Positions 55,101 through 62,205 of a stretch of 64,000 nt of DNA are shown one piece after another (positions within the stretch are counted from its first letter, which is position 1; each line of letters starts with the position of its first letter). This DNA is from Agrobacterium sp. a22-2 (GTDB taxonomy: Bacteria; Pseudomonadota; Alphaproteobacteria; Rhizobiales; Rhizobiaceae): assembly GCF_012276985.1 (NCBI RefSeq), contig NZ_JAAXMM010000005.1, positions 124,001 through 188,000 of the forward strand, given 5' to 3'. A program made the translations under genes and the position numbers. The notes under the pieces were generated by a model. It was not told the origin of the DNA. It saw only the letters and a list, made by a program, of their open reading frames with translations, and ran no database searches.

Positions 55101-55370
55101 GCCGAAGACGAAATCCAGCAGGTTCTTCTGGGCGACGTTGATGGAGTTCTTCGAGCGCACCATGCCGGCTTCCAGCAGCAGAAAACCGACCTGCATCATC
55201 ATGACCATGCCGGCTGCGACCAGGATCCAGACCAGGTCAAGATTGCCGGCCACCGTGGTCGCATCCGTATCAGCAGCCATCGCGGCCGAGGTCAGCGCGC
55301 AGAACGTGACTGCCGCTACCAAGTATCTCAACAGATGGCCCTTCACAAATAGCGAAAACTTGAATTTCAC
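52122..55370 (-). CDS. Ammonium transporter fused to HAMP-PAS-GGDEF-EAL signalling domains
   Basis: A single 1082-residue frame, numbered from the GTG at 55370 (GGGA seven bases upstream; a TTG at 55412 would add 14). Residues 1-32 are a signal peptide. Residues 45-425 are a full Amt channel: ERMKLSAYVFGS, the periplasmic Asp197 and first pore His205 in DFAGSTVVHA, and the second pore His360 in IGVHAFAG. Residues 430-490 look like HAMP, 505-605 like PAS. The GGDEF domain has RLGGDEF at 702-706 but no inhibitory RxxD site (GRYD). The EAL domain is complete: EALIRW (831), LEITESVL, DDFGTGYSS, KIDQGF and QGYLLGKP. It probably converts ammonium passage or binding into cyclic-di-GMP change. Confidence 0.93.
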   Translation of the reverse strand: MKFKFSLFVKGHLLRYLVAAVTFCALTSAAMAADTDATTVAGNLDLVWILVAAGMVMMMQVGFLLLEAGMVRSKNSINVAQKNLLDFVFGVVAFAAIGFMIAFGASDGFVVGTEGDFYFLHNLTTWESGFFVFQVMFCGTAATIVSGAVAERMKLSAYVFGSLFLSGIIYPVFVHWTWGSALTPNTSAFLANLGFVDFAGSTVVHATGGWISLAACMVIGPRLGRFDANGNVVRIAGHNPVLSTTGALLLFIGWIGFNGGSTAKASADMAPIILNTVLAGGMATCVGYVLGYFRDGVVLPEKALCGMLGGLVAVTAGCHVLDPSGALIIGALGAVVAIYGNEYVERRLKIDDAVGAIGVHAFAGVAGTLGLAFLAPVEALPAGGRFAQFYIQVFGSLLNFYWAFGLGYAFFWLLDRIMTVRVSVEDEEVGLNVAEHATRLGVGHVEDALSGLVNGTADLTHRLPVVSGDEAEKLTGLFNRLMDNIEEEEKNRGKLTAKRRDDEEAERVATIANATFEAIVMYHDGIIVDGNEQLASLLGLPLKDLIGRPIYDFLSQDGRVTLQEASQDGVDASFEVVIHTPGGEQIPVEARGRDIVYRGKTMRVGCLVDQRERRAAEQHIRHLALHDPLTGLANRTLFAEHLAASVDRANAGWGCAVVLVDLDHFKDINDIYGHPAGDAVIRETARRLTAALGRYDVAARLGGDEFAVILSNGSFEAQIEDFSRRLIAAFREPFDTGRGEMIKCGVSIGSALCPEHASTSEELINRADVALYQAKDSGRNTWQIFRPGMNELIEKRRALEADIEQALQRDEFELYLQPRIQAATAQIVSYEALIRWHHPERGLVSPSEFIPVAEASGKIIAIGEWVIEQACRLLQGEVADGRLSVNVSTIQFRHPDFLHNLSTIVQRSGIDASRLELEITESVLIDNDKRALDILEALKDFGFRIALDDFGTGYSSLSYLSHYPFDAIKIDQGFVSSLGVEDNAATIVRTIIDLGAGLGMKVVAEGVETIEQALFLAQSGCDELQGYLLGKPLPARNILREIDQAVAVQLRGMPRPASRAGSLLGVGGENYADLPRGPRKAL

Positions 55371-55411
55371 CCGCACATCCCGAACCACGCTTCGAGGCCA
55401 TATGATCGGCA

Positions 55412-55431
55412 ATCACTTAAAATTGAGTGAT
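55412..55431. promoter_or_regulatory. Inverted repeat upstream of the Amt fusion gene
   Basis: ATCACT and AGTGAT flank eight bases (TTAAAATT-like core, 55418-55425), 41 bp before the proposed GTG start. It could be an operator or, in the mRNA, a leader hairpin. Confidence 0.4.
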
Positions 55432-55518
55432 CATTTGACGTGCTTTTTAAGGTAAGCGATCCCACCACGGGGCACGGGAAAATTCAATCTTTTCAAGCAG
55501 GCGGCGTATATTGCCGCA

Positions 55519-55539
55519 TTGCACCATCATGGCGTGCAA
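55519..55539. promoter_or_regulatory. NtrC-like dyad upstream of the Amt fusion gene
   Basis: TTGCAC-N9-GTGCAA is a perfect six-base dyad about 150 bp before the Amt fusion start. The half-sites TGCACCAT and ATGGcGTGCA resemble the NtrC site TGCACC-N5-GGTGCA, but the spacer is two bases too long and no sigma-54 promoter is evident. Weak call. Confidence 0.3.
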
Positions 55540-55566
55540 AAGCGGCGTGCGTCAGCCTTGCTCCGT

Positions 55567-55905
55567 TCAGGCGGAACGTGATTTCGCGCCGTCCGAAAAC
55601 AGCGAAGCACCGTTCTGGTCGATGATCTGGCGCGCCTTGCGAAAGGTTCCGTCCAGCGCGTCGTCGGCTGAGGAGAAAACGTCGGCGCGGATGAACACCC
55701 GCTCCAGCGTTTCGCCGTCAACCACCTTCTCGATGCGTCCGGCCAGCCGGAACTGGTTTCCCTCGCGCATCGGTTCGGCAAATATGGTGCAGTCGCCATG
55801 AACCTGCGGCTCGGCGGCAAGCTTTGCAGCAGAACCCGACTTGGCGGCACCGGACTTCGGCGCACCGGAAAACAGGGAAAGGATATTCGACAGAAAGGAA
55901 GCCAT
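55567..55905 (-). CDS. HlyU family protein
   Basis: A 112-residue protein of the HlyU family as found in alphaproteobacteria. The N-terminus is a short hydrophobic stretch (MASFLSNILSLFSGAPK) and an Ala/Ser/Lys linker; the core is CTIFAEPMREGNQFRLAGRIEK and ERVFIRADVFSSADDALDGTFRKARQIID-type sequence. HlyU in Vibrio is a transcription factor, but this unrelated family shares the name and has no proven role. Its start is divergent from the GDPD gene by 105 bp. Confidence 0.78.
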   Translation of the reverse strand: MASFLSNILSLFSGAPKSGAAKSGSAAKLAAEPQVHGDCTIFAEPMREGNQFRLAGRIEKVVDGETLERVFIRADVFSSADDALDGTFRKARQIIDQNGASLFSDGAKSRSA

Positions 55906-56010
55906 GAGGCGTGCCTAGCATATCCGCCCGGCGCACTAAAGTCCCTGTTTCATCGAAAAGCCCAATTTCCACGGTGCATCGACACTGACGATTCCAACGA
56001 GGACAGGCGG

Positions 56011-57024
56011 ATGAAGATTGTTCTTGGCATCATCTTGGCTGTTGGCATTGCTATCTGGGCCGCCAACACAAATCTCTTCGTGGGCGAGACCGACGGACGG
56101 ACGTTCGAGGTGATCGCCCATCGCGGCCAGCACCAGACCTTCGATCGCACGGGCCTGCAGAACGATACCTGCACCGCACAGCGTATCGGTCCGCCGTCCC
56201 ATTCCTATCTAGAGAATACGCTGGCCTCGATGAGAGCTGCATTCGACGCTGGCGCTTCGGTGGTGGAACTCGACGTCCATCTGACGCCGGACGGACAGTT
56301 TGCCGTCTTTCACGACTGGACGCTCGAATGTCGAACCGATGCAACAGGCGTTACCGAGACGACGCCAATGGCACGGCTAAAGGAGCTCGATATCGGTTAC
56401 GGCTACACCGCCGATAACGGCAAGACCTTTCCGTTTCGCGGCCAGGGCATCGGCATGATGCCCACACTGGACGAGGTGTTCCGCGCCTTGCCGGACGGCA
56501 GGTTCCTGATCAACTTCAAAAGCAGGCGGGAGGAGGAAGGGACGGCACTGGCAGCAATGCTCGAATCCAACCCTGCCTACAGGTCGGCGGTCTATGGCGT
56601 CTACGGCGACGACCGGCCAACGCTTGCGGCAATCGACAAGATCGAAGGATTGCGGGGCTATACCAAGGACACCGTCAAAGATTGCCTCCTCACTTATCTG
56701 GCGACAGGTTGGAGCGGTTATGTTCCCGCCGCCTGCCGCAATACACTCGTGCCTGTGCCCGTCAATTACGCAGCCCTGCTCTGGGGCTGGCCGCATCGCT
56801 TCACCGAGCGCATGCGTTCCGTCGGTTCGGACGTTCTGCTGCTCGGGCCTTATGAGAGTGGTGACCTCGGATCAGCTGGGCTCGACGATAGTGAAAGCTG
56901 GGCACTGGTGCCGCCGGGCTTTGCCGGCGCAATCTGGACCAACCGTATCGAACAAGCCGCTGCAATGGCATCCGCCGCAGGCCTCTGCGCGACATCATCA
57001 CCGGCCAGGCTCTGCCGACGATGA
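56011..57024 (+). CDS. Glycerophosphodiester phosphodiesterase, membrane-anchored
   Basis: A 337-residue protein. Residues 3-20 are a membrane helix or uncleaved signal (IVLGIILAVGIAIWAANT). The GDPD TIM barrel follows: VIAHRGQ with catalytic His37/Arg38, ENTLASMRAAFDAGASVVELDVHLTPDG and VFHDWTLECRTD. A 30-residue insertion with a Cys (HQTFDRTG...DTCTAQ) sits between the first His-Arg and the ENTL motif where most GDPDs have about eight residues. It would cleave glycerophosphodiesters outside the cytoplasm to give glycerol 3-phosphate. Confidence 0.87.
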   Translation: MKIVLGIILAVGIAIWAANTNLFVGETDGRTFEVIAHRGQHQTFDRTGLQNDTCTAQRIGPPSHSYLENTLASMRAAFDAGASVVELDVHLTPDGQFAVFHDWTLECRTDATGVTETTPMARLKELDIGYGYTADNGKTFPFRGQGIGMMPTLDEVFRALPDGRFLINFKSRREEEGTALAAMLESNPAYRSAVYGVYGDDRPTLAAIDKIEGLRGYTKDTVKDCLLTYLATGWSGYVPAACRNTLVPVPVNYAALLWGWPHRFTERMRSVGSDVLLLGPYESGDLGSAGLDDSESWALVPPGFAGAIWTNRIEQAAAMASAAGLCATSSPARLCRR

Positions 57025-57120
57025 CCCCCTATCCCGGCAGTCGCTGTCGCGCTACGCTTGTGTGGCAGGCCCTCTGACATGGGCGGAACAAGACCGACGA
57101 TACCGGAACCGGGGAGAGCG

Positions 57121-58107
57121 ATGCCATATACGTTTCTGGGCGTTTCGGCCTCGATTGTCGCTGTGCTGGCCATCATCATCGTTGCCCTCATGATACGACC
57201 ACTGAACCCCCTTGCCGCTGCACCATTCGATCCCGGCGCCATCGGCGATGATCTTGACCTTTATCTCGCGAGGGCGGAAGCGAAAGCCGGCAATGTGCGC
57301 GATGGCGCACAGAAGCAGATTGTCTGGGCCGACCCGATCAGCCGGGCAAGGACGCCTGTTGTCCTGATCTATATCCACGGATTCTCCGCTTCCGCCGGCG
57401 AAATCCGCCCGCTGCCGGATCTGGTCGCAAAGGATCTCGGCGCCAATCTCTATTTCACCCGGTTGACCGGCCACGGACAGAGCGGCGATGCGTTGGCGAA
57501 AGCGAGGGTGACGGACTGGATTGCCGATTTTTCGGAAACACTGGCCGTCGCCGAGCGCCTTGGCGACAGAACAGTGGTGATGGCCACGTCGACCGGCGGG
57601 GCTTTGGTGACCTGGGCGCTCACCCAGCCCCTCTACCGTGGCCGCATCGCGGCCGCCGTTCTGCTGTCACCGAACTACGGTCTGCAGGCGGCCGGATCGT
57701 TCCTGCTCGCCATGCCGTTCGGCGGGTCCATTGCCCGGCTGGTCATCGGCCCGCGCCGCGGTTTCGAACCACGCAATGCGTTGCATGCCGCGCGCTGGAC
57801 GACCGAATATCCGGTGGAAGCCCTGATCCCCATGGCGCATCTGGTGCGTCTTGCGGCGCGCGTTCCGGTCGAGACGATCGACTCACCGGCGCTGTTCCTG
57901 TGCTCGCCGCATGACACGGTGGTCAGGCCCGATCTCACGGCCAGGATCGCGGCCCGCTGGGGTGCTCCGGCGCAGATCATCGATCCGGGCGAAGTCGAGG
58001 ATCCCAACCATCACGTCATTGCCGGCGACGCGCTGTCGCCATCGACGACACAGCCGCTGGCCGCTCGCATTACGGCATGGCTCAGGGACCAGCCGACGGT
58101 CAGATGA
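57121..58107 (+). CDS. Alpha/beta hydrolase with N-terminal membrane helix
   Basis: A 328-residue hydrolase. Residues 7-25 form a membrane anchor (GVSASIVAVLAIIIVALMI). VLIYIHGFSASAGE is the oxyanion region, the nucleophile Ser lies in ATSTGGAL (an unusual STGG rather than GxSxG centre), with catalytic Asp in CSPHDTVV and His in PNHHVI. The substrate is unknown; an envelope lipase or esterase role fits the anchor and the GDPD neighbour 96 bp upstream. The 3' end overlaps the convergent ilvA by eight bases. Confidence 0.85.
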   Translation: MPYTFLGVSASIVAVLAIIIVALMIRPLNPLAAAPFDPGAIGDDLDLYLARAEAKAGNVRDGAQKQIVWADPISRARTPVVLIYIHGFSASAGEIRPLPDLVAKDLGANLYFTRLTGHGQSGDALAKARVTDWIADFSETLAVAERLGDRTVVMATSTGGALVTWALTQPLYRGRIAAAVLLSPNYGLQAAGSFLLAMPFGGSIARLVIGPRRGFEPRNALHAARWTTEYPVEALIPMAHLVRLAARVPVETIDSPALFLCSPHDTVVRPDLTARIAARWGAPAQIIDPGEVEDPNHHVIAGDALSPSTTQPLAARITAWLRDQPTVR

Positions 58108-59356
58108 TCAGGTTGGCGAGGATCTCGTTTTCGGTGATATCCTCATAGCCGAGGCCTGCCGCCTCGAATCGGGCTATCAGTTCGGCAAAATGGCCGCGTT
58201 CGCGGGTTTCGATGCCAATCAGGATCGAGCCGAAATTGCGGGCCGACTTTTTCAGGTATTCGAACCGGGCGATATCGTCGTCGGGGCCTAGCAGATTGAG
58301 GAAGTCGCGCAGGGCGCCCGGGCGCTGCGGCAGGCGCAGGATGAAATATTTCTTCAGCCCGGCATGGCGCATGGCACGCTCCTTGACATCCGGTAGCCGC
58401 TCGAAATCGAAATTGCCGCCCGAGACGACCGCAATGACGGTCTTGCCCTGCAGGCGGTCCGGACCCAGTTCCTCCAGCGCGGCAACGGCCAGCGCGCCGG
58501 CCGGCTCGAGCACCACGCCTTCGACATTGAGCATTTCGGTAATCGTCACGCAGATGGCGTTTTCGGCAATCAGCAGGACCTGCTCAGCCGGAAAGCCGCG
58601 CAGCGCTTGAAAATTCAGGTCGCCGATCCGGGCAACGGCCGCACCATCGACGAAATTGTCGACCTTTGGCAGCGTGACGACGGCGCCCGCCTCCAGACTG
58701 CGCTTCAGGCTCGGCGCGCCGGACGGTTCGGCAAAGACGAAGCCGTCCGCCGGTACATCCGTCATGTAGCCGGTCATCCCGGCCGACAGACCGCCGCCGC
58801 CGACCGGCATGATCACCAGATCAGGGCTTTCGCCGTCGGGCAGCTGTTCGAGGATTTCGGCGGCAACGGTCGCCTGTCCCTCGATGATGTCGGCATGATC
58901 GAAGGGCGGCACCATATAGCCGCCGATCGCCTCGACATGCTCGCGGGCCGCCGCGTAGCACTGGTCGAAAATGTCGCCGAACAGGCGGATGGTGATGAAC
59001 TCGCCGCCGAAGATGCGCGTCTTGTCGATCTTCTGCTGCGGCGTGGTCACCGGCATGAAGACGACACCCTTCACCCCGAAATGCCGGCAAACGAAGGCAA
59101 AGCCCTGGGCATGGTTGCCGGCGGAGGCGCAAATGAAGGTCTTGTCGGTGCCACCGCCTGCAATCACCTTGCGGAAGAAATTGAAGGCGCCGCGGATCTT
59201 GTAGGAGCGGACCGGCGAGAGATCCTCGCGCTTCAGGTAGACGCTGGCACCGTAGCGGGCGCTCAGATGCTCGTTCAGTTGCAGCGGGGTTGCGGGGAAA
59301 ATCTCCCGCATTGCTTCGGTCGCCTGCAAAACGTCCTGTCGGGTCACGTCGTCCAT
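58100..59356 (-). CDS. ilvA: Threonine ammonia-lyase (dehydratase)
   Basis: Converts threonine to 2-oxobutyrate and ammonium, the first committed step to isoleucine. The 418-residue protein has the PLP lysine in VRSYKIRGAFNFF, the PLP-phosphate loop VGGGGLSAG and the SAGNHAQGFA loop. The C-terminal ~80 residues form one ACT-like regulatory domain (RLPQRPGALRDFLNLLG). That makes it shorter than E. coli IlvA, which has two, and like the common bacterial short form. Feedback by isoleucine may thus differ. Its end overlaps the convergent hydrolase gene. Confidence 0.93.
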   Translation of the reverse strand: MDDVTRQDVLQATEAMREIFPATPLQLNEHLSARYGASVYLKREDLSPVRSYKIRGAFNFFRKVIAGGGTDKTFICASAGNHAQGFAFVCRHFGVKGVVFMPVTTPQQKIDKTRIFGGEFITIRLFGDIFDQCYAAAREHVEAIGGYMVPPFDHADIIEGQATVAAEILEQLPDGESPDLVIMPVGGGGLSAGMTGYMTDVPADGFVFAEPSGAPSLKRSLEAGAVVTLPKVDNFVDGAAVARIGDLNFQALRGFPAEQVLLIAENAICVTITEMLNVEGVVLEPAGALAVAALEELGPDRLQGKTVIAVVSGGNFDFERLPDVKERAMRHAGLKKYFILRLPQRPGALRDFLNLLGPDDDIARFEYLKKSARNFGSILIGIETRERGHFAELIARFEAAGLGYEDITENEILANLII

Positions 59357-59449
59357 CCATTGAATTTTGTCATGGCTCCCGCTATGGCATAACGAACCGG
59401 CGGAAACAAAGCTCTTTTCCGCGATGCTTTAGACAGGAATGTCCCGTCC

Positions 59450-60904
59450 TTGAACGCCAACCTCCTCCGCTTCGCCATCTACATAGCCGCCCTGTGCGGG
59501 CTCTATCTGGCGACGGCGATGGTCGTTCCGGCGATGATCGACCTTTATTACGGCCATGACGACTGGCACATCTTCGCCATCTGCGCCTTCATGGTCGGCG
59601 GGCTGTCGCTGATGACCGCGATGGCGACCCGCGGTGCACCACCGACCTTCACCAAACGGCTCGGCTTCGTTCTGGTCAATCTTCTCTGGGCGGTCTTCTC
59701 GCTCGTCGGCGCCGTGCCATTCTACTTCTCCGGCCTGGGCCTGACCTTCGCCCAGGCGCTGTTCGAATGCATTTCCGGCATAACCACGACCGGATCGACC
59801 GTTCTCGTCGGACTGGACGATATGCCGCCGGGACTGCTTCTGTGGCGGTCTCTGCTGTGCTGGCTGGGCGGCATCGGTATCGTCGCGCTCGGCCTGTTCG
59901 TCCTGCCGTTCCTGCGGGTCGGCGGCATGTCCTTCTTCAAGATGGAATCCTCCGACACCAACGACAAACCCTTTGCGCGGCTGGCAAGCTTCACCCGAGC
60001 CTTCGTTGCGGTCTATGTCGGTATCACGCTGTCCTGCGCCATGGCCTATGATTTTGCCGGAATGGGCCATTTCGACGCGATCAACCATGCGATGACGACG
60101 GTGGCTACGGCTGGCTTTTCTACCCACGACGCATCGTTTGGATTTTTCCGAAACGACGCCCTCTTATGGGTGTCGACCTTCTTCATGACGATATCGAGCC
60201 TACCCTTCTCGATCCTGATCGTCTTCATCGTGCGTAAACGGCTGGATGCGCTGCGCGATCCGCAGATCAGCGTCTTCGTCGGCTATCTCTGCGCCTTTTC
60301 GGTCGCGGTAGCCGTCTATCATCACCTGCGAAACGATGTCGAACTGACAACAGCGCTCACCCATTCGTTCTTCAACATCTCGTCGCTGCTCTCCACCACG
60401 GGCTATGCCAGCGACGATTATACGCTTTGGGGACCCTTCGTCATCTTGCTGGCCTTTTTCGCGACCTTCATGGGCGGTTGCTCCGGGTCCACGGCCGGCG
60501 GCATCAAGGCCTATCGCTTCGTCATCTTGTCGAGCATCATCACGACAGGCCTGAAAAAGCTGATCTACCCCAATGCAGTCTATTCGGTGCGCTACGGAAC
60601 CAAGACGGTCGATGCGGAGACCCAGTCGACGGTCATCCTGTTCACAACAACCTATCTTCTGCTCTGGGTGGTCGGCAGCGTGCTGATGGGCCTGCTGGGC
60701 TATGATATCGAGACATCGACATCCGCCGTCATCACCGCCCTGTCGAATGTCGGCCCCGGCATCGGTTCGATCATCGGACCTGTCGGCAATTTTTCGACGA
60801 TTAGCGATCCGGCCCTCTACCTGCTGTCGCTGATGATGCTGCTCGGCCGCCTCGAGGTTCTGTCCGTCATGGTGCTGCTGATGCCGATGTTCTGGAGAAC
60901 CTGA
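59450..60904 (+). CDS. trkH: Trk-type potassium uptake membrane protein TrkH
   Basis: K+ channel-like subunit of the Trk system in the inner membrane. The 484-residue protein has the four pore loops GITTTGSTVL, TVATAGFSTHD, LLSTTGYASDD and ALSNVGPGIG, each with the central Gly of the K+ filter. SGSTAGGIK marks the inner gate region. The start is a TTG at 59450, preceded by AGGA about eleven bases upstream; no ATG is in a suitable place. The gate protein TrkA is not in the window. It starts 93 bp from divergent ilvA. Confidence 0.94.
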   Translation: MNANLLRFAIYIAALCGLYLATAMVVPAMIDLYYGHDDWHIFAICAFMVGGLSLMTAMATRGAPPTFTKRLGFVLVNLLWAVFSLVGAVPFYFSGLGLTFAQALFECISGITTTGSTVLVGLDDMPPGLLLWRSLLCWLGGIGIVALGLFVLPFLRVGGMSFFKMESSDTNDKPFARLASFTRAFVAVYVGITLSCAMAYDFAGMGHFDAINHAMTTVATAGFSTHDASFGFFRNDALLWVSTFFMTISSLPFSILIVFIVRKRLDALRDPQISVFVGYLCAFSVAVAVYHHLRNDVELTTALTHSFFNISSLLSTTGYASDDYTLWGPFVILLAFFATFMGGCSGSTAGGIKAYRFVILSSIITTGLKKLIYPNAVYSVRYGTKTVDAETQSTVILFTTTYLLLWVVGSVLMGLLGYDIETSTSAVITALSNVGPGIGSIIGPVGNFSTISDPALYLLSLMMLLGRLEVLSVMVLLMPMFWRT

Positions 60905-60978
60905 CGCAGCCCCCTTGACTGTCCACGCCGTTGCTTGAAATTGTCGGCAAGGGTCATGGGGCAAGGGAGGACGGGGCA

Positions 60979-61581
60979 ATGAACCCGATCAGGACAAGAA
61001 GTTTTGGCATGCAGATGCAGCGCGCGGTCTGTCTGGCGGTCGGCCTGGCCGCGGCCGCCGGCGTCGAGGCCGGGCCGCTTGCCGATGCCGCAGCCATCGC
61101 CGAACAGAAGTCGGCGAGCGGCGATGCGCTCGGTGCTTATGAGGCCGCCGCCCAAGCTTTTGCGGCCTTTGCCGCCACCCTGCCCTTTTCCGTGAAAACG
61201 GCGGTCTTCGTCTCGGACAAGCCGAAGGCCTTCGGCGCCTATACGCCGCGGGATGGCTCGGCCTTTTCCCCCGGCGAGCCGCTGGTCACCTATGTGGAAC
61301 TGATCGGCCTGTCCTGGAAGGATATCGGCGAGGGAAAGCAACAATCCAATTTCAGCGTCGACCTGGAACTGAAGGACAAAGCTGGCGAAATCCTTGCCGC
61401 GCAAAAGGAATTCGGCAACTTCACCTTCACCGGCTTTGTCGCCAACCAGGAAATCTACACGCACCTGACGCTTGACGTCACCGGCGCCGATCCCGGCGAC
61501 TACGTGCTGCACTATACGATCAACGACAATGTCGGCCAAAAGGTCACGGCCTTCGAGCAGCCGTTCACCCTGCTCAAATAA
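60979..61581 (+). CDS. Exported protein of unknown function
   Basis: A 200-residue protein with a signal-like N-terminus (MNPIRTRSFGMQMQRAVCLA..., probable cleavage near VEAGPLA, residue 32). The mature part has a short Ala-rich helical section and then a beta-rich domain (AFSPGEPLVTYVELIGLSWKDIGEGKQ, FSVDLELKDKAGEIL, FANQEIYTHLTLDV-like). No family is recognised. It is the last protein gene before tRNA-Leu and is not obviously linked to trkH. Confidence 0.72.
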   Translation: MNPIRTRSFGMQMQRAVCLAVGLAAAAGVEAGPLADAAAIAEQKSASGDALGAYEAAAQAFAAFAATLPFSVKTAVFVSDKPKAFGAYTPRDGSAFSPGEPLVTYVELIGLSWKDIGEGKQQSNFSVDLELKDKAGEILAAQKEFGNFTFTGFVANQEIYTHLTLDVTGADPGDYVLHYTINDNVGQKVTAFEQPFTLLK

Positions 61582-61653
61582 CAAACGGCAAGCGTCACAA
61601 AGCCGCCACGCCACCCTTGACGTGCCCCCGCAACTGGTTGAAACAGGGGCCGC

Positions 61654-61738
61654 GCGGGCGTGGCGAAACTGGTAGACGCAAGGGACTTAAAATCCCTCGG
61701 CCTCGGCTGTGCGGGTTCGACCCCCGCCGCCCGCACCA
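61654..61738 (+). tRNA. tRNA-Leu(TAA)
   Basis: An 85-nt class II tRNA. Acceptor GCGGGCG pairs with CGCCCGC, the D-arm is GGCGAAACTGGTAGACGC, the anticodon stem AGGGA/TCCCT encloses CTTAAAA with anticodon TAA at 61688-61690, and a long variable arm (CGGCCTCGGCTG-type) follows. The T-arm is GCGGG-TTCGACC-CCCGC, and CCA is encoded at 61736-61738. Confidence 0.96.
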
Positions 61739-61765
61739 GGCTTATCCTGCACCGCTGCCCGCCGT

Positions 61766-62011
61766 TCAACCATCAAACGAAACGCCGATGTCCCGGGCCT
61801 TGCGCCAGCGCACCGTGCAAGAGCGCATCACGCCATCCTCAAGGCGCAACTGAAACTGGTCGGGAATGTCGATGGTGGTCTCGAAGACAAGCTTTGCGCC
61901 GCTGGCGGAAAGATTGCGGACCATGCAGTCGTGGGTCGAGTGGCCATTGTTGGTCACGACGCGTCCTGCCTTCAACGCGCGCGACCGGGTTGTCGTTCGT
62001 CGCTCTTCCAT
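61766..62011 (-). CDS. Small PilZ domain protein
   Basis: An 81-residue protein made almost only of a PilZ barrel. The N-terminal Arg motif is RRTTTRSR, and NLSASGAKLVF follows as the N-x-S-x-x-G motif, with VRWRKARDIGVSFDG at the end. Both ligand-binding motifs are present, so cyclic di-GMP binding is likely. It is the second PilZ protein of the window. Confidence 0.84.
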   Translation of the reverse strand: MEERRTTTRSRALKAGRVVTNNGHSTHDCMVRNLSASGAKLVFETTIDIPDQFQLRLEDGVMRSCTVRWRKARDIGVSFDG

Positions 62012-62149
62012 AAACGTTTGTCCTTCACACAGCGGAAAACGCCGCTGGCGCCAGACAAGGCTAGGAAGAAAAGGTCAAGGAACACTTAGGAAAATTTAAC
62101 ATACTAGATTCGCAGCAAAACGCCGGAGCGGCCCGTCCTGAAAACAGGA

Positions 62150-62173
62150 GAGCGCGGCCGATAGACCGCGCTC
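62150..62173 (-). terminator. Terminator after wrbA
   Basis: GAGCGCGG and CCGCGCTC pair around CCGATAGA. Read on the minus strand, the stem is followed by a short CTGTTTTC, fitting the end of wrbA transcription 33 bp after its stop. Confidence 0.65.
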
Positions 62174-62205
62174 CTTGCCGACCAGTTGAAAGCCGGCCGA
62201 TATTC

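Noticed and set aside
55441..55518. Sigma-54 promoter for the Amt fusion
   Set aside because: Several GG and GC pairs occur, but none with the required ten-base spacing.
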